DNA of 21,108 nucleotides, from the NCBI GenBank assembly GCA_963922865.1, contig CAWUJK010000023.1:1-21108 (forward strand), given 5' to 3'. This DNA comes from CAWUJK01 sp963922865. GTDB lineage: Bacteria; Patescibacteriota; Gracilibacteria; BD1-5; UBA6164. This document shows, in pieces, positions 1 through 8,251 of the stretch; the stretch's first letter is position 1, and each line of letters begins with the position of its first letter. The notes beneath the pieces are model-generated. The model ran no database searches. It was not told the DNA's origin and saw only the letters and a list, made by a program, of their open reading frames with translations. The translations under genes were made by a program, and so were the position numbers.

Positions 1-1641
1 AAAATCTTCTATATAAAATGGATATAAATCATATTTTCTAAGATTGGATATTTTTAATCAGTTTATGTAATTTAAACCTAACTGCTTTGTTATGTAGTTT
101 TGAACTTGTCCAGAATAATTTGATTCTATAAATATTATTTCATCCAATTTTTCAATGTCTTTTCTCAATCTTTCATCAAGCGGTTTTAAAAACTTGATTA
201 TTATTAGTCAAAAGTCAGGATTTTCTTTTATAAATTCTTTGGCTGTATAGCTTGTATAACTATAAACTAAAAGCATTTTTTTTGCATCTTTATTAATGAT
301 TTCATATCCTTTCAATTTTTCTTTTTTATAAAAATTTTCCAATTTTTTCCATCTTTTTTCACTAAATTTTTTCTTTAACTCACTATCTTCTGTTGTTGCA
401 CCATACTCATCATGTTCATAACTTGTTGCTATAAAATCACCATTTTTAGTTCATACATTTACTCTTGGGGATATTCAAGAATCATTTATTTCATATCTTT
501 TATAATCACTAGATGGTTTTTCTAGCATTTCTCATCTATCAGTAGGACATTTTTTAAGCTCATTGTAGGTTCATACTAGCTCTGATGCCTGTTTGTCTGT
601 TAACAATATAACTGGGTTTTGGTATTTGTCTGCTAGATTTAAAGCTAGTCATCAAAAATAATATGATTCTTCTAAACTGCTGGGATACATAACTATATGC
701 TGAAAATCACCAAATGTTGGATTTAGTGCAAAATTTATGTCTCAAGCTTCATGATAAGTTGGTGTTCATGTGCTTGGTCATGCTCTTTGTGATAATACAA
801 CAACTATTGGTATTTCTGCTTGTACGGCAAAACTAAGGGCTTCGCTCATTAGTGAAAATCATCCTCAAGATGTAGCAACCATTGATCTTTTTCATGTAAA
901 ACTAGCTCAAAGTGCTGAATTTATAACTGCTATCTCGTCTTCTGCTTGTAAAAAAGTAACTCTTCAATCTTTTATAACCTCTGTTAAAACGCTTGATGCT
1001 GGTGTCATTGGGTAACCAGAAAAGTATTCTAAATCAGAAGCTATAGCTCCTTTTGCTAGCGCTTCATTTCAATAAACTATGTTTTTTTGGTCATCTTGTT
1101 TTTCTATTTTAAATATTTTGCTTGTATCTGTTTTATAACTTTTATATATATTTTCTATAATAGACTTATTATAATTTACTACTATCTCTCATTTTCTTGA
1201 GAATACATCTTCAATTTTTTTTAATATAATATCTAAATTTATGTTTAGATATTTTGCCAAAATTCAAAGTAGGTATGTATTATCATATTTATCTTTTATT
1301 TCTAAGTCTAAAATATTGAAGTTTTTTAATTTTTCATTTCAAATTTTTTCTAGCCATTTTTTATTTATTATTATTGTTGCTCAGTTTACTAATGAATCAA
1401 TAGATTTTTCTAAACTAGCACTGTTAAATGCTAATATCATATCAACTTTTTTTGTCAAAAACTTTTTTGATTCGTTTGAAATGCTTACATCAAAAAAATT
1501 TACTCATCATTTTATCCTAGATTCGTATTCTATATCTGTTATTAGATCATAACCAAGTTGGGTAAATAATCCAGCTATTATATCAACTGTAGAGTTTACT
1601 CAATCTCAAGCTGCTCCTGTTATTCTTATATTTAAGTGCAT
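1..1641 (-). CDS. korA: 2-oxoacid:ferredoxin oxidoreductase, fused gamma-alpha subunit (KorA-like), 3' end cut by window edge
   Basis: This subunit belongs to the enzyme that oxidatively decarboxylates a 2-oxoacid to acyl-CoA and passes electrons to ferredoxin in the cytoplasm. The 547 codons seen start with ATG at 1641. Residues 1 to about 190 are the gamma domain, with the glycine-rich motif TGAAGDGV near the N-terminus. The alpha (pyrimidine-binding) domain carries SGYPMTPAS at 208-216, the run LQAEDEIAVINSALGAS, and GPSTGTPT at 288-295. The last residues (QLGLNYIN, then LRKYDLYPFY) match the usual C-terminus of KorA, so only a few codons should be missing beyond position 1. The TPP-binding beta subunit (KorB) normally follows and would lie off the left edge. 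Substrate (2-oxoglutarate, pyruvate or branched-chain) cannot be told by eye. About 25 of 37 glycines use UGA. The gene follows the small membrane protein by 23 nt and is probably cotranscribed with it. Confidence 0.93.
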
Positions 1642-1664
1642 TATAATTTATTTTATTAATTTTT

Positions 1665-1961
1665 TTATTTTTTTGTCATTTTTGAATAATCTATCCAAAG
1701 TAGTATAGCGGATAAAATATGTAGAGACATTCACAATATGGGGACAAATCAAAGTATACTAGCTATTATTCAAGATATATTTCATCATTTTGGTGCATTT
1801 TTTTCTCAATTACAAGCTATTAGTGTCACTATATGTAGCACAAACATTATTATTAGGGGCGTCCAAAACATAGATAGTATTATTGCTCATCAGTATAATG
1901 GTACAGCTAATATTGTTTCTCATATGGCTGTCACCATTTTTAGGTTTTTCGCATTACTCAT
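1665..1961 (-). CDS. small membrane protein of unknown function
   Basis: The 98-residue protein is not recognised. It begins MSNAKNLKMV and has three hydrophobic stretches, roughly residues 10-30, 30-50 and 60-90, separated by a short polar loop around NGEKNAPKGG, and it ends in a basic tail (DYSKMTKK). This predicts a small inner-membrane protein with two to three helices. The ATG at 1961 is fixed by an in-frame TAA just upstream (plus-strand 1968-1970). It precedes korA by 23 nt on the same strand, and the 80-bp repeat begins 5 bp upstream of its start codon, so any promoter must lie in or beyond that repeat. A link to the oxidoreductase is possible only by position. Confidence 0.75.
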
Positions 1962-1966
1962 AAATT

Positions 1967-2046
1967 TTTACTTTTTTAGAAATACATTTGTAATTATGTA
2001 TTTTAATTATAAAAAAATATTTAATAAATCAAAATTATTTGATTTA
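1967..2046. repeat. 80-bp direct repeat, copy 1
   Basis: The 80 bases are identical to 2837-2916 (offset 870). Inside are two dyads: AAATACAT / ATGTATTT (1980-1987 and 1996-2003, 8-nt loop) and TAAATCAAA / TTTGATTTA (2025-2033 and 2038-2046, 4-nt spacer), the second ending exactly at the repeat boundary. On the minus strand a TATAAT lies 15 bp from a TTGATT, so the copy could also supply the promoter of the small membrane protein. Together the two copies bracket the phosphatase gene. Confidence 0.9.
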
Positions 2047-2065
2047 AGTCTTTAGAACTCTAATT

Positions 2066-2093
2066 TTGGTTTATATATAAAAAATGATATAAT
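2066..2093 (+). promoter_or_regulatory. putative extended -10 promoter of the phosphatase gene
   Basis: TTGGTT at 2066-2071 is followed after 16 bp by TATAAT at 2088-2093, with an extended TG one base upstream (TGATATAAT). The same nonamer occurs in the promoter proposed for the DUF389 gene. The start codon is at 2163, leaving a leader of about 60 nt. Confidence 0.55.
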
Positions 2094-2162
2094 TGAATCT
2101 AATTTGCTTCGTATATAAATTTTATTAGTATAAATTTGTATTTATCACAATAACAATTAAAA

Positions 2163-2813
2163 ATGGAGAAACAATTTAGAACAATATTTATATGAGATAT
2201 ACATTGATGTTTTGATGAATTTGAATTATTATTAGCTAAACTTAATATACAAAAATTAGATAAGGTTTATTGTCTATGAGATATTATAAATAAATGACCA
2301 AAATCGTATGAATTGATAGACTTTTTTTACGAAAATAAAAAACAATACAAACTAATAATGGGTAACCATGAATTAGAATTTTTGAATTGGATAAATGATA
2401 AAAACTTAAAAAGTAATTCAAAAACTTATGAAAATTTAAAAGAAAAAATAGACACTAAAAACCCAAAATTAATAAATTTTTTAAAATCTTTACCAAAATA
2501 TATAGAAAAAGAGAATTTTATAGCGCTGCATTGAGGTCTTATTCCTTGAAAAAAATTGGCAGATCATAAATACCATGAAATTACTTACTTAAAAGATTAT
2601 GATTGAAAGCCTTGGTATGAATATTATACTTGAAATAAAAAAATCATTTATTGACATCGGGCATTACAAGGTTTGAATCTTAGAAAAAATACTGTCTGAA
2701 TTGATTCTTGATGTGTTTATGGTTGATTTTTGTCTGCATATATATTGGAAACGCAACAAATTATTTCACAAAAAGCTTTATTTACTTATTCTATTTTTTT
2801 AAATAAAAATTAA
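2163..2813 (+). CDS. PPP-family metallophosphatase (serine/threonine phosphatase or ApaH-like)
   Basis: This is a calcineurin-like, two-metal phosphoesterase of 216 residues, close to the usual length of small bacterial PPP phosphatases. The PPP signatures are in order: GDIHG at 11-15 (first metal ligands), GDIINKGP at 39-46, GNHE at 67-70 (metal ligand and catalytic His), LHGGLIPG at 122-129 and YGHR at 163-166. No signal peptide is present, so it should be cytoplasmic. Protein phosphatase (PrpA/PrpB-like) and symmetrical dinucleoside tetraphosphatase (ApaH) share these motifs and cannot be separated by eye. The ATG at 2163 leads directly into the first conserved strand; the first GDIHG glycine and several others are UGA. 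The gene stands alone between the two copies of the 80-bp repeat, divergent from the small membrane protein gene. Confidence 0.9.
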
Positions 2814-2836
2814 TATTTTTTTCTTAATTTAGTAAA

Positions 2837-2916
2837 TTTACTTTTTTAGAAATACATTTGTAATTATGTATTTTAATTATAAAAAAATATTTAATAAATC
2901 AAAATTATTTGATTTA
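2837..2916. repeat. 80-bp direct repeat, copy 2
   Basis: This copy is identical to 1967-2046, with the same two dyads at 2850-2873 and 2895-2916. It lies 23 bp after the phosphatase stop and 50 bp before the next start codon. Its left edge abuts the 12-bp palindrome AGTAAATTTACT (2831-2842), which is followed by T residues and could act as a weak terminator; copy 1 lacks the left part of this palindrome. Confidence 0.9.
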
Positions 2917-2923
2917 GGAGTTT

Positions 2924-2952
2924 TGTTGTATACAATTTAATTGTTATATATT
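2924..2952 (+). promoter_or_regulatory. possible promoter of the repeat-protein and vWA operon
   Basis: TTGTTG at 2924-2929 and TATATT at 2947-2952 are separated by 17 bp, only 14 bp before the start codon at 2967. If it is used, the mRNA would be nearly leaderless. In such AT-rich DNA chance matches are common, so the call is weak. Confidence 0.3.
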
Positions 2953-2966
2953 AATCTTAATATTTT

Positions 2967-3407
2967 ATGAAAAATTTATCTATTTTATTTGTTTTTATAT
3001 TTTTGTTTTCGGTTGCTAACGCTTGAACTTATGAATTATTAACTAAAACCTGGAAATATGACTCCAATAGTATTTTGTATAAATCATCAAATACTACTTG
3101 GGAAAAAAAATTATCCACTTGAGATATTTTTTACAAATGAGCTACAATTTCTTGGTCTAAATATAAAAATTGAAAGACCTCTTATGAAACCCCTAATACT
3201 AGTTTTTACTCAAAAGGTGACTATATAAAATACACTAGACCTAATACAAGTTATGAAAAAAAAGATTGAACTATAATATACAAAACCCCTAATACTACAC
3301 TTACTATTTCAAAAGATAGGATAGAATATGTTACTCCAAACACAAAAAGAGAAATAAATGGTTGAGATTGGAAATATAGTGATCCTAGAAATTCATATAG
3401 TAATTAA
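2967..3407 (+). CDS. secreted protein of 16-residue tandem repeats
   Basis: The 146-residue product is not assigned to a known family. Residues 1-19 (MKNLSILFVFIFLFSVANA) form a typical Sec signal peptide with an A-N-A cleavage site. The mature part is made of short repeats: Tyr recurs at 73, 89, 105, 121 and 137, exactly 16 residues apart, and four of these begin the pattern Y-x-[T/R]-P-N-T at 73-78, 89-94, 105-110 and 121-126. Looser versions begin at Y38 and Y56. Alternating polar and aromatic residues between the asparagines suggest beta-strands, as in a small beta-solenoid or an amyloid-like surface protein; this is inference. No cysteines are present. It sits 23 nt upstream of the vWA lipoprotein gene on the same strand, so the two envelope proteins are probably made together. 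Confidence 0.75.
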
Positions 3408-3430
3408 TTTTATAACTTAATTTTTTTAAA

Positions 3431-4765
3431 ATGTTTAATAATTCCAAAAAAATACTTTTTTTGATTATACTTGTTTTCGTTTCTTCATGTTGAAGTGCTT
3501 CTTTAGATAAAGATTGACTTAAATTGAAAGGTAAGGATTCTAGTTTAGAGTTAAGCAGAGAAGGTTTATCTGTAGATTCTAAAGAGGGTGATTTTGAACT
3601 AAATAAGAAATGAGCAAAATTGAACTTGTGAGAAAATAGTTGAGAAATTACTAGGGATTGAATTAATGTGGATGTAAAAAATTTAGAGAAACTAAAAACA
3701 AATCTTTTAGGTGATGGAGCCAAATTAGATATTTGAGAATCTGATTCTTCTACAAAAAATAATAATCCTAAATGATCTAAATGAATTATTTCATGTGAAA
3801 ATAACTATAATGACTTGTTTTCAAAATATAGAAAAAATTATTCTCATTGTTATTTTAATAAACCCGACATTAGTTCTTGTGAATGAAAAAATTCAAAAAA
3901 ACCAAAAATCAATTTGGTAGTTGTTTTTGATGCTTCTTGAAGTATGTGAGCTAAAATATGAGATGAAAGCATGATGGATATAGCTAAAGATTCTGTTTCA
4001 AATTATGTTTCAAACATAGGTAGTGACACTAATTTATCTTTTGTCATTTATGGACATAAATGATCTCATACTCAATCTTGAAAAAAAGCTTCTTGTGATT
4101 GAGTAGAAGAGATTTATAGTTTTTCTCAAAACAATGTTTCTAAATTGGGTGTTGATATATCAAAATTAAAACCAAATTGATGGACTCCTATTGATAAATC
4201 TTTGTCTTATGCTCATGATTTGATCCAAAAACAAAAAAAACAAGATGATAAAAATATTATTTTGCTTGTGAGTGATTGAAAAGAGACTTGTGGATGAAAT
4301 CCTGTTTCTAAGGCTTTAGATATTTCTAAAACTAAAAACACTTTTATTGATGTTATATGATTTAATGTTAAAGGTGATACCCAAAAACAATTAAGAGATA
4401 TAGCTAAAAGTTGAAGAGGTAATTATTATGATGTAGAATCTAGAATTGAATTTGAACAAACTTTTTCTAAAACAAAAAATTTCCTAAATACTATGAGTTG
4501 TGGTGCTACTAAAACAGCAGTAGAATTAAGTTACTGAATAGATGCTATAAATAAATACTATACTTGTATGTATGAATTAAAAGAAGAACAAATATTTATG
4601 ATGGCAGATGCTGATTCTTCTTGTAAAAAATATTTTCAGTCCAAATTAGAAAAAAGATATAATTTGTATGAAAATAAATTTGAAAAAATACTTGATAAAT
4701 GAAAAGATATACTTGATGATTTTTGAGAATTGATTGAAGAAATTGAGGAAAAATTTGAAGATTAA
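3431..4765 (+). CDS. von Willebrand factor A domain lipoprotein
   Basis: The 444-residue protein has a lipoprotein signal peptide ending VSSC (lipidated Cys20). Residues about 25-95 are a strand-rich region with alternating charged and hydrophobic residues (GLKLKGKDSSLELSREG, then FELNKKGAKLNLGE). A vWA domain follows from about 160 to 330 with a complete MIDAS: DASGS at 167-171, T252 in GWTPID and D282 in VSDGKETCGG. Such domains bind a divalent metal and mediate protein-protein contacts. Several cysteines besides the lipobox one (ISCE, HCYF, SCEG, SCDG, TCGG, SCGA, TCMY, SCKK) suggest disulfides outside the membrane. The C-terminal 60 residues are strongly charged and helical, with possible coiled-coil. 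It ends an apparent two-gene operon with the repeat protein and is followed by a terminator. The exact partner is unknown. Confidence 0.88.
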
Positions 4766-4787
4766 TTTTGGAGTTTTAAAATAATAA

Positions 4788-4825
4788 AAAAAGTTAGATG
4801 CTATTTTGTTGGTATCTAACTTTTT
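4788..4825. terminator. strong bidirectional intrinsic terminator
   Basis: Arms AAAAAGTTAGAT (4788-4799) and ATCTAACTTTTT (4814-4825) pair perfectly over 12 bp, and the stem can extend inward with one G-C and two G-T pairs. A-tract and T-tract at the ends allow termination in both directions. It lies 22 bp after the vWA gene stop and between convergent genes. Confidence 0.85.
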
Positions 4826-4878
4826 AATTTTCACCTCAAGAAATTATGAAATTTTCATTTAATATAATTATAATTTAA

Positions 4879-4904
4879 TCAATAATTTCTATACCAATTA
4901 TTGA
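4879..4904. terminator. possible terminator hairpin beyond the DUF389 gene
   Basis: TCAATAATT (4879-4887) and AATTATTGA (4896-4904) form a 9-bp A/T-rich stem with an 8-nt loop, 33 bp past the DUF389 stop on the minus strand. No clear T-tract follows in that direction, so termination is uncertain; the stronger hairpin at 4788-4825 is a better candidate for both genes. Confidence 0.35.
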
Positions 4905-4937
4905 CATCTGAAAAGTTTTTTTATACAAAATCAATTA

Positions 4938-6236
4938 TTAATTGTTAACTTTATTTTTTTCTATTATTTTTTTATCTCTAACAACTTTCAGATTTTCTTC
5001 TTTCAAAATTCTTTTTATTTCATTTAGTATTTCTTTTTTTAAATATTCTCTTTGCTGTATCGTTTTTTCATCTAATTTTTCATTTATTTTATTTTCTAAA
5101 TTATTGCTGAGTTTAGTTTCTAAATTATCAATTATTTGTTTTTGCTTATCTATTTTATTATTTGATAAGATATTTGCAGTTCTTATAAGTTCTATATTTA
5201 GCTCAACGTTTTTTCAAAGATTTTTGGTTAGCTCATACTCTAGTTGTCTCTTAAAATTATCATAAAAATCTAATCATTCGGGAATTGATATTATAGAGCT
5301 TATTTTTATTGTTTTATCATTAAGCCTATCAACTATTAATTCTTTTACTTTAGTATTTTTGCTTTTTTGTTCTAATACTGATTCTAAATAAATTCTTGTT
5401 TTTTTGCTAATCTCTACTTTTTGTTTTATATTTATAAGAGAATGTATTAAAGGCACAGATATTATTATTATAGTTATTATAACAAATATAGTTTTTGTCA
5501 TAACACTTTTTTGTTTTTGATCATTGTTTGGATTAAATCAATACATCCAAAAAAATACTATAGCAACAAGTATTATAGAAATTAAATTGGCAATAAACAA
5601 CATAAATGCTCAAAAAGCTAGATTGTAATTTAACAATGCTAATTCTATACCTATTACTGCTAAAGGAGGCATAAGAGCGGCTGCTATTGCTACTCATGCT
5701 ATTGATTCAGAAAGCCTATCAAACCTTAGTGACAAAACTGCTATCATTGCAGAAAATATAGCTATAAATAGATCTATTATATTAGGAGAAGTTCTTGCTA
5801 ATATTTCAGGTGTTTCTATATTCAATCATGATAATTTTACAGCTAAATATCAGGTTATAATTGAAAATATTACACTAAAAATTAATACTTTAGCTGTTAA
5901 CCAAAAAAATCTTCTTTCTCACATAGAAATAGCATAAGATATACCATTAATAGGTCTTAAAAGAGGTGCTATAAGCATTGCTCATATAACAACAGCTACC
6001 GAGTTTTGTAGTAGTCATAATGCAGCTATTACTCAAGATAAAAATATTTCTATCCAGTAGAGTTTATCTGGAACGGAGTCATTTTTTACTTTTATTGCAA
6101 CTTTTGCTTTATTTTCTCAAGATAATTCTAAAAAATCTATTTTTTCAAAGAAAACATTGATTTTATCTGTAATAGATTTTTCTTGTTTATTTATTTTTTC
6201 ATCTATGTCGTTTATTTTCTCTATATTATCTGACAC
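4938..6236 (-). CDS. DUF389 family membrane protein
   Basis: The 432-residue protein contains the DUF389 hydrophobic core: LQNSVAVVIGAMLIAPLLRP, then SYAISMGERRFFW, a helix pair, FSAMIAVLSLRFDRLSES and IAAALMPPLAVIGIELALLN. At least five membrane segments lie between about residues 70 and 260. The N-terminal 60 residues are charged and soluble (SDNIEKINDIDEKINKQEKS). The C-terminal 170 residues, after one more hydrophobic segment (IFVIITIIIISVPLIHSL), are soluble and rich in Lys, Glu and Asn, probably coiled-coil toward the end. The family's function is unknown. An in-frame TAA at plus-strand 6243-6245 excludes an upstream start, and no ATG occurs before the conserved core, so GTG at 6236 is chosen. 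It is transcribed alone, divergent from the jag gene and convergent with the vWA gene. Confidence 0.85.
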
Positions 6237-6262
6237 TTTATTTTATTAAATTTTATTAATAA

Positions 6263-6291
6263 ATTATATCACAATTTTTTTTAGAATACAA
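6263..6291 (-). promoter_or_regulatory. extended -10 promoter of the DUF389 gene
   Basis: Read on the minus strand, TTGTAT (6291-6286) is followed after 17 bp by TATAAT (6268-6263), preceded by TG one base upstream to give TGATATAAT. Transcription would begin near 6256, about 20 nt before the GTG start. Confidence 0.6.
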
Positions 6292-6398
6292 AAACTATAC
6301 TATTTAGATAAACTGAAATTTGAGATGATTATAATAATACATTTTCAATAATTTATTTTGTTTATATTTATCATCAATAAAAGATAGCTCATTTAAAC

Positions 6399-6426
6399 TT
6401 GTAAAATTCTAAATTTTTGTTAAAAT
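6399..6426 (+). promoter_or_regulatory. extended -10 promoter of the jag-TPR pair
   Basis: TTGTAA (6399-6404), a 16-bp spacer and TAAAAT (6421-6426) with TG at 6418-6419 form an extended -10 promoter, 34 bp before the start codon at 6461. Confidence 0.5.
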
Positions 6427-6460
6427 TTTTTTCAATTATTAGAAAATAAATTTTAACATT

Positions 6461-7000
6461 ATGTTGGAACAAATAAAAAATTTCATGCTAAGTTTTTTTG
6501 AAAAATTAAGTGTTGATATCACTGATATGAATGTAAAACAAGAGTGAGATAATATATTTTTTTTGAAATTGGAAACAAAAGATTCATGAATTTTAATCTG
6601 AAACCATGGTAGTGTTTTTGAATCTCTGCAGTGAATTTTTAGAAAGATTCTCAGAGAAAAATTTTGAAGAGAGATAATAATACACCTAGAAATAAATGAC
6701 TATATATATAGTAAAGATGCAAAACTTTTTGCTTTTATAGAAAAGGAAATAAACAAAGCAAAAGAGACTGGTAGAAATATGAAATTACCGGTATTAAACT
6801 CGTATGAAAGAAAAAAAGTTCATTCATACATTGCTGATTTAAATGACTCAGAAATCATAACTGAAAGTAGGTGAGAATGAAAGCAGAGGCGTTTATTTAT
6901 TGTTTTGGAAAAAAATCTTAATCGTAATTGAGTAGCTAAGATTAATACAAAAGATACAAATTCAAAACTTGAGATAGATATTGATTGAGATGATATTTAG
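6461..7000 (+). CDS. jag: Jag/KhpB (SpoIIIJ-associated) RNA-binding protein, KH and R3H domains
   Basis: The family (Jag, KhpB, EloR) binds RNA and is linked to cell elongation and membrane-protein insertion. The 179-residue protein has a KH domain with GILIGNHG at 43-50, followed by the helix ESLQGIFRKILREKF and the strand IIIHLEIND. An R3H domain then shows the R-x3-H motif as R117 and H121 in YERKKVHSYI, ending ESRGEGKQRRLFIVL. The Jag_N domain found in Firmicutes is absent, as in many other phyla, and the start leads straight into the KH fold. The final 25 residues are acidic (DIDGDDI). In many bacteria jag follows yidC; here it is followed after 17 nt by a membrane-anchored TPR-like protein, and yidC is not in the window. 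Confidence 0.92.
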
Positions 7001-7017
7001 AAGTAATAATAACCAAA

Positions 7018-8172
7018 ATGAATAAAAAATATAAAAATTTGATAAAGTTTTTAGTGATTTTTTTACTCATAGTTTTGTCTTGAATAGGTTTTTTTATCCA
7101 AAATGACTCTAACTATATAAAACTAAAAAAAATAGAATTAGAAACTGTTAAACACCCTGATAAACTACCAACTAAAAAATTCGCAAAAGCCAGCTCTTTT
7201 TGATTTGAAAATACTAAAGCTGATATTTTATGGCTTGAGACAATTCAATATATATGATGAAATGCACTTAGTTCACAATACAAAAAATATTTATTTGCTA
7301 TGCTGGATTTAATAACATACTTAAATCCTTATTTTGAAAATCCCTATAAAATATGAATGCTTTTGCTACCTGATTATAATCCCAGATACGAAGAAATAAC
7401 TGAAAATCAGAGTTTAGTCTATGTAAAACAAGCTGAAAAAATTTGACTTAAATGAATAAAAAATTTTTGTGATTTGAAAAAAATAGATGCTATAAAAAAA
7501 CAAGATAATTTACAATTAATATGGTCTCAAGAAGAATATAAAAACCCATGCAAAAGTTATGAAATACCTTATTTTTTAGCCTATGTTTATTATTTTCATT
7601 TAAAAGACCCAAAACAAGCTTCCACCTATTATAAAATCGCTTCAGCTAATACTAACAGTATTGAATGAGCAAAAATTTTAGCTGCTATAATGAAATGAAA
7701 ATGATGAGAAAGAGAAAAAGCTTTTTTGATGTTTTTAAGTATATGAAAAAGTTTTGATTCTTGAGATGATAAAGTTTGTAGTGAATACGCTTTAGTTTTA
7801 GAAAAAATTTGATTTCAAGTTTTTAGAGAATGAAAACTAAACTCTTCTATAATAAGATATTTAAATGAGTCAAGAGAAAAAGTTTTTTGAAAATTTGATG
7901 AAACAAAAGAACATGATATAAAAACAGATAGTGAGTGTGCCACTTATGTGAATAAATCTATTCGTGAAATGAATTTGTACTATATTGAACAAGCCAACAA
8001 AAAATATAAAAAAGATAATTTATGAGTTTCAGCATTAAATGCTAAAGTTTTATATGATAAAAAATATATAGATTATTTACCTATTGATTTCCAACAATAT
8101 AAAGATTATTGAATAATATATGAGTATAATAAAGATACAGGTAACTTTGATTATGATTTAGGAAATTATTAA
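7018..8172 (+). CDS. membrane-anchored TPR-like protein
   Basis: The 384-residue protein starts with a signal anchor (KFLVIFLLIVLSGIGFFI, about residues 9-26) after a basic tip. The rest is helical and extracytoplasmic. Segments such as TKADILWLETIQYIGG, YLFAMLDLITYLNPYFENPY, PYFLAYVYYFHLKDPKQASTYYKIAS and EGAKILAAIMKGKGGEREKAF have the spacing and alanine/tyrosine pattern of tetratricopeptide repeats, which scaffold protein-protein contacts. Three or four units can be guessed; the C-terminal 120 residues (from FREGKLNSSIIRYL) are less clear. It lies 17 nt after jag and is probably in the same transcript. No enzymatic motif is visible and the partner is unknown. Confidence 0.7.
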
Positions 8173-8187
8173 AATACTATTTTTAAT

Positions 8188-8215
8188 TTGACATTTGCGT
8201 CTATTTGCGTATTGT
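8188..8215 (+). promoter_or_regulatory. possible promoter of the ketoacyl synthase gene with direct-repeat operator
   Basis: A perfect TTGACA (8188-8193) is followed after 16 bp by TATTGT (8210-8215), a weak -10. The spacer holds two copies of ATTTGCGT (8193-8200 and 8203-8210) exactly 10 bp apart, one helical turn, so a regulator could cover the promoter. The G/C content of this octamer is unusual for intergenic DNA here. Confidence 0.4.
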
Positions 8216-8251
8216 TCAGTTAAAATAAATTTATAAATTAATATAAAAATT

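Noticed and set aside
770..1015. Open frame on the plus strand inside korA
   Set aside because: It is the reverse of the strongly conserved alpha-subunit motifs on the minus strand and has no family resemblance of its own.
1738..2055. Plus-strand frame of about 105 codons
   Set aside because: It covers the small membrane protein gene in reverse and runs through the 80-bp repeat; it has no start context and the minus-strand reading gives a coherent membrane protein.
2163..2813. A row of short pseudogene fragments with in-frame TGA codons
   Set aside because: Every TGA falls on a glycine position of the phosphatase family, so this is recoding, not decay; the same holds for all other genes.
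1967..2916. Insertion sequence or integron cassette
   Set aside because: No transposase or integrase gene and no terminal inverted repeats or short target duplications were seen; only the 80-bp direct repeats support mobility.
4826..4937. Possible gene or RNA between the convergent vWA and DUF389 genes
   Set aside because: Only short A/T-rich dyads are present, best read as part of the shared 3' untranslated region.
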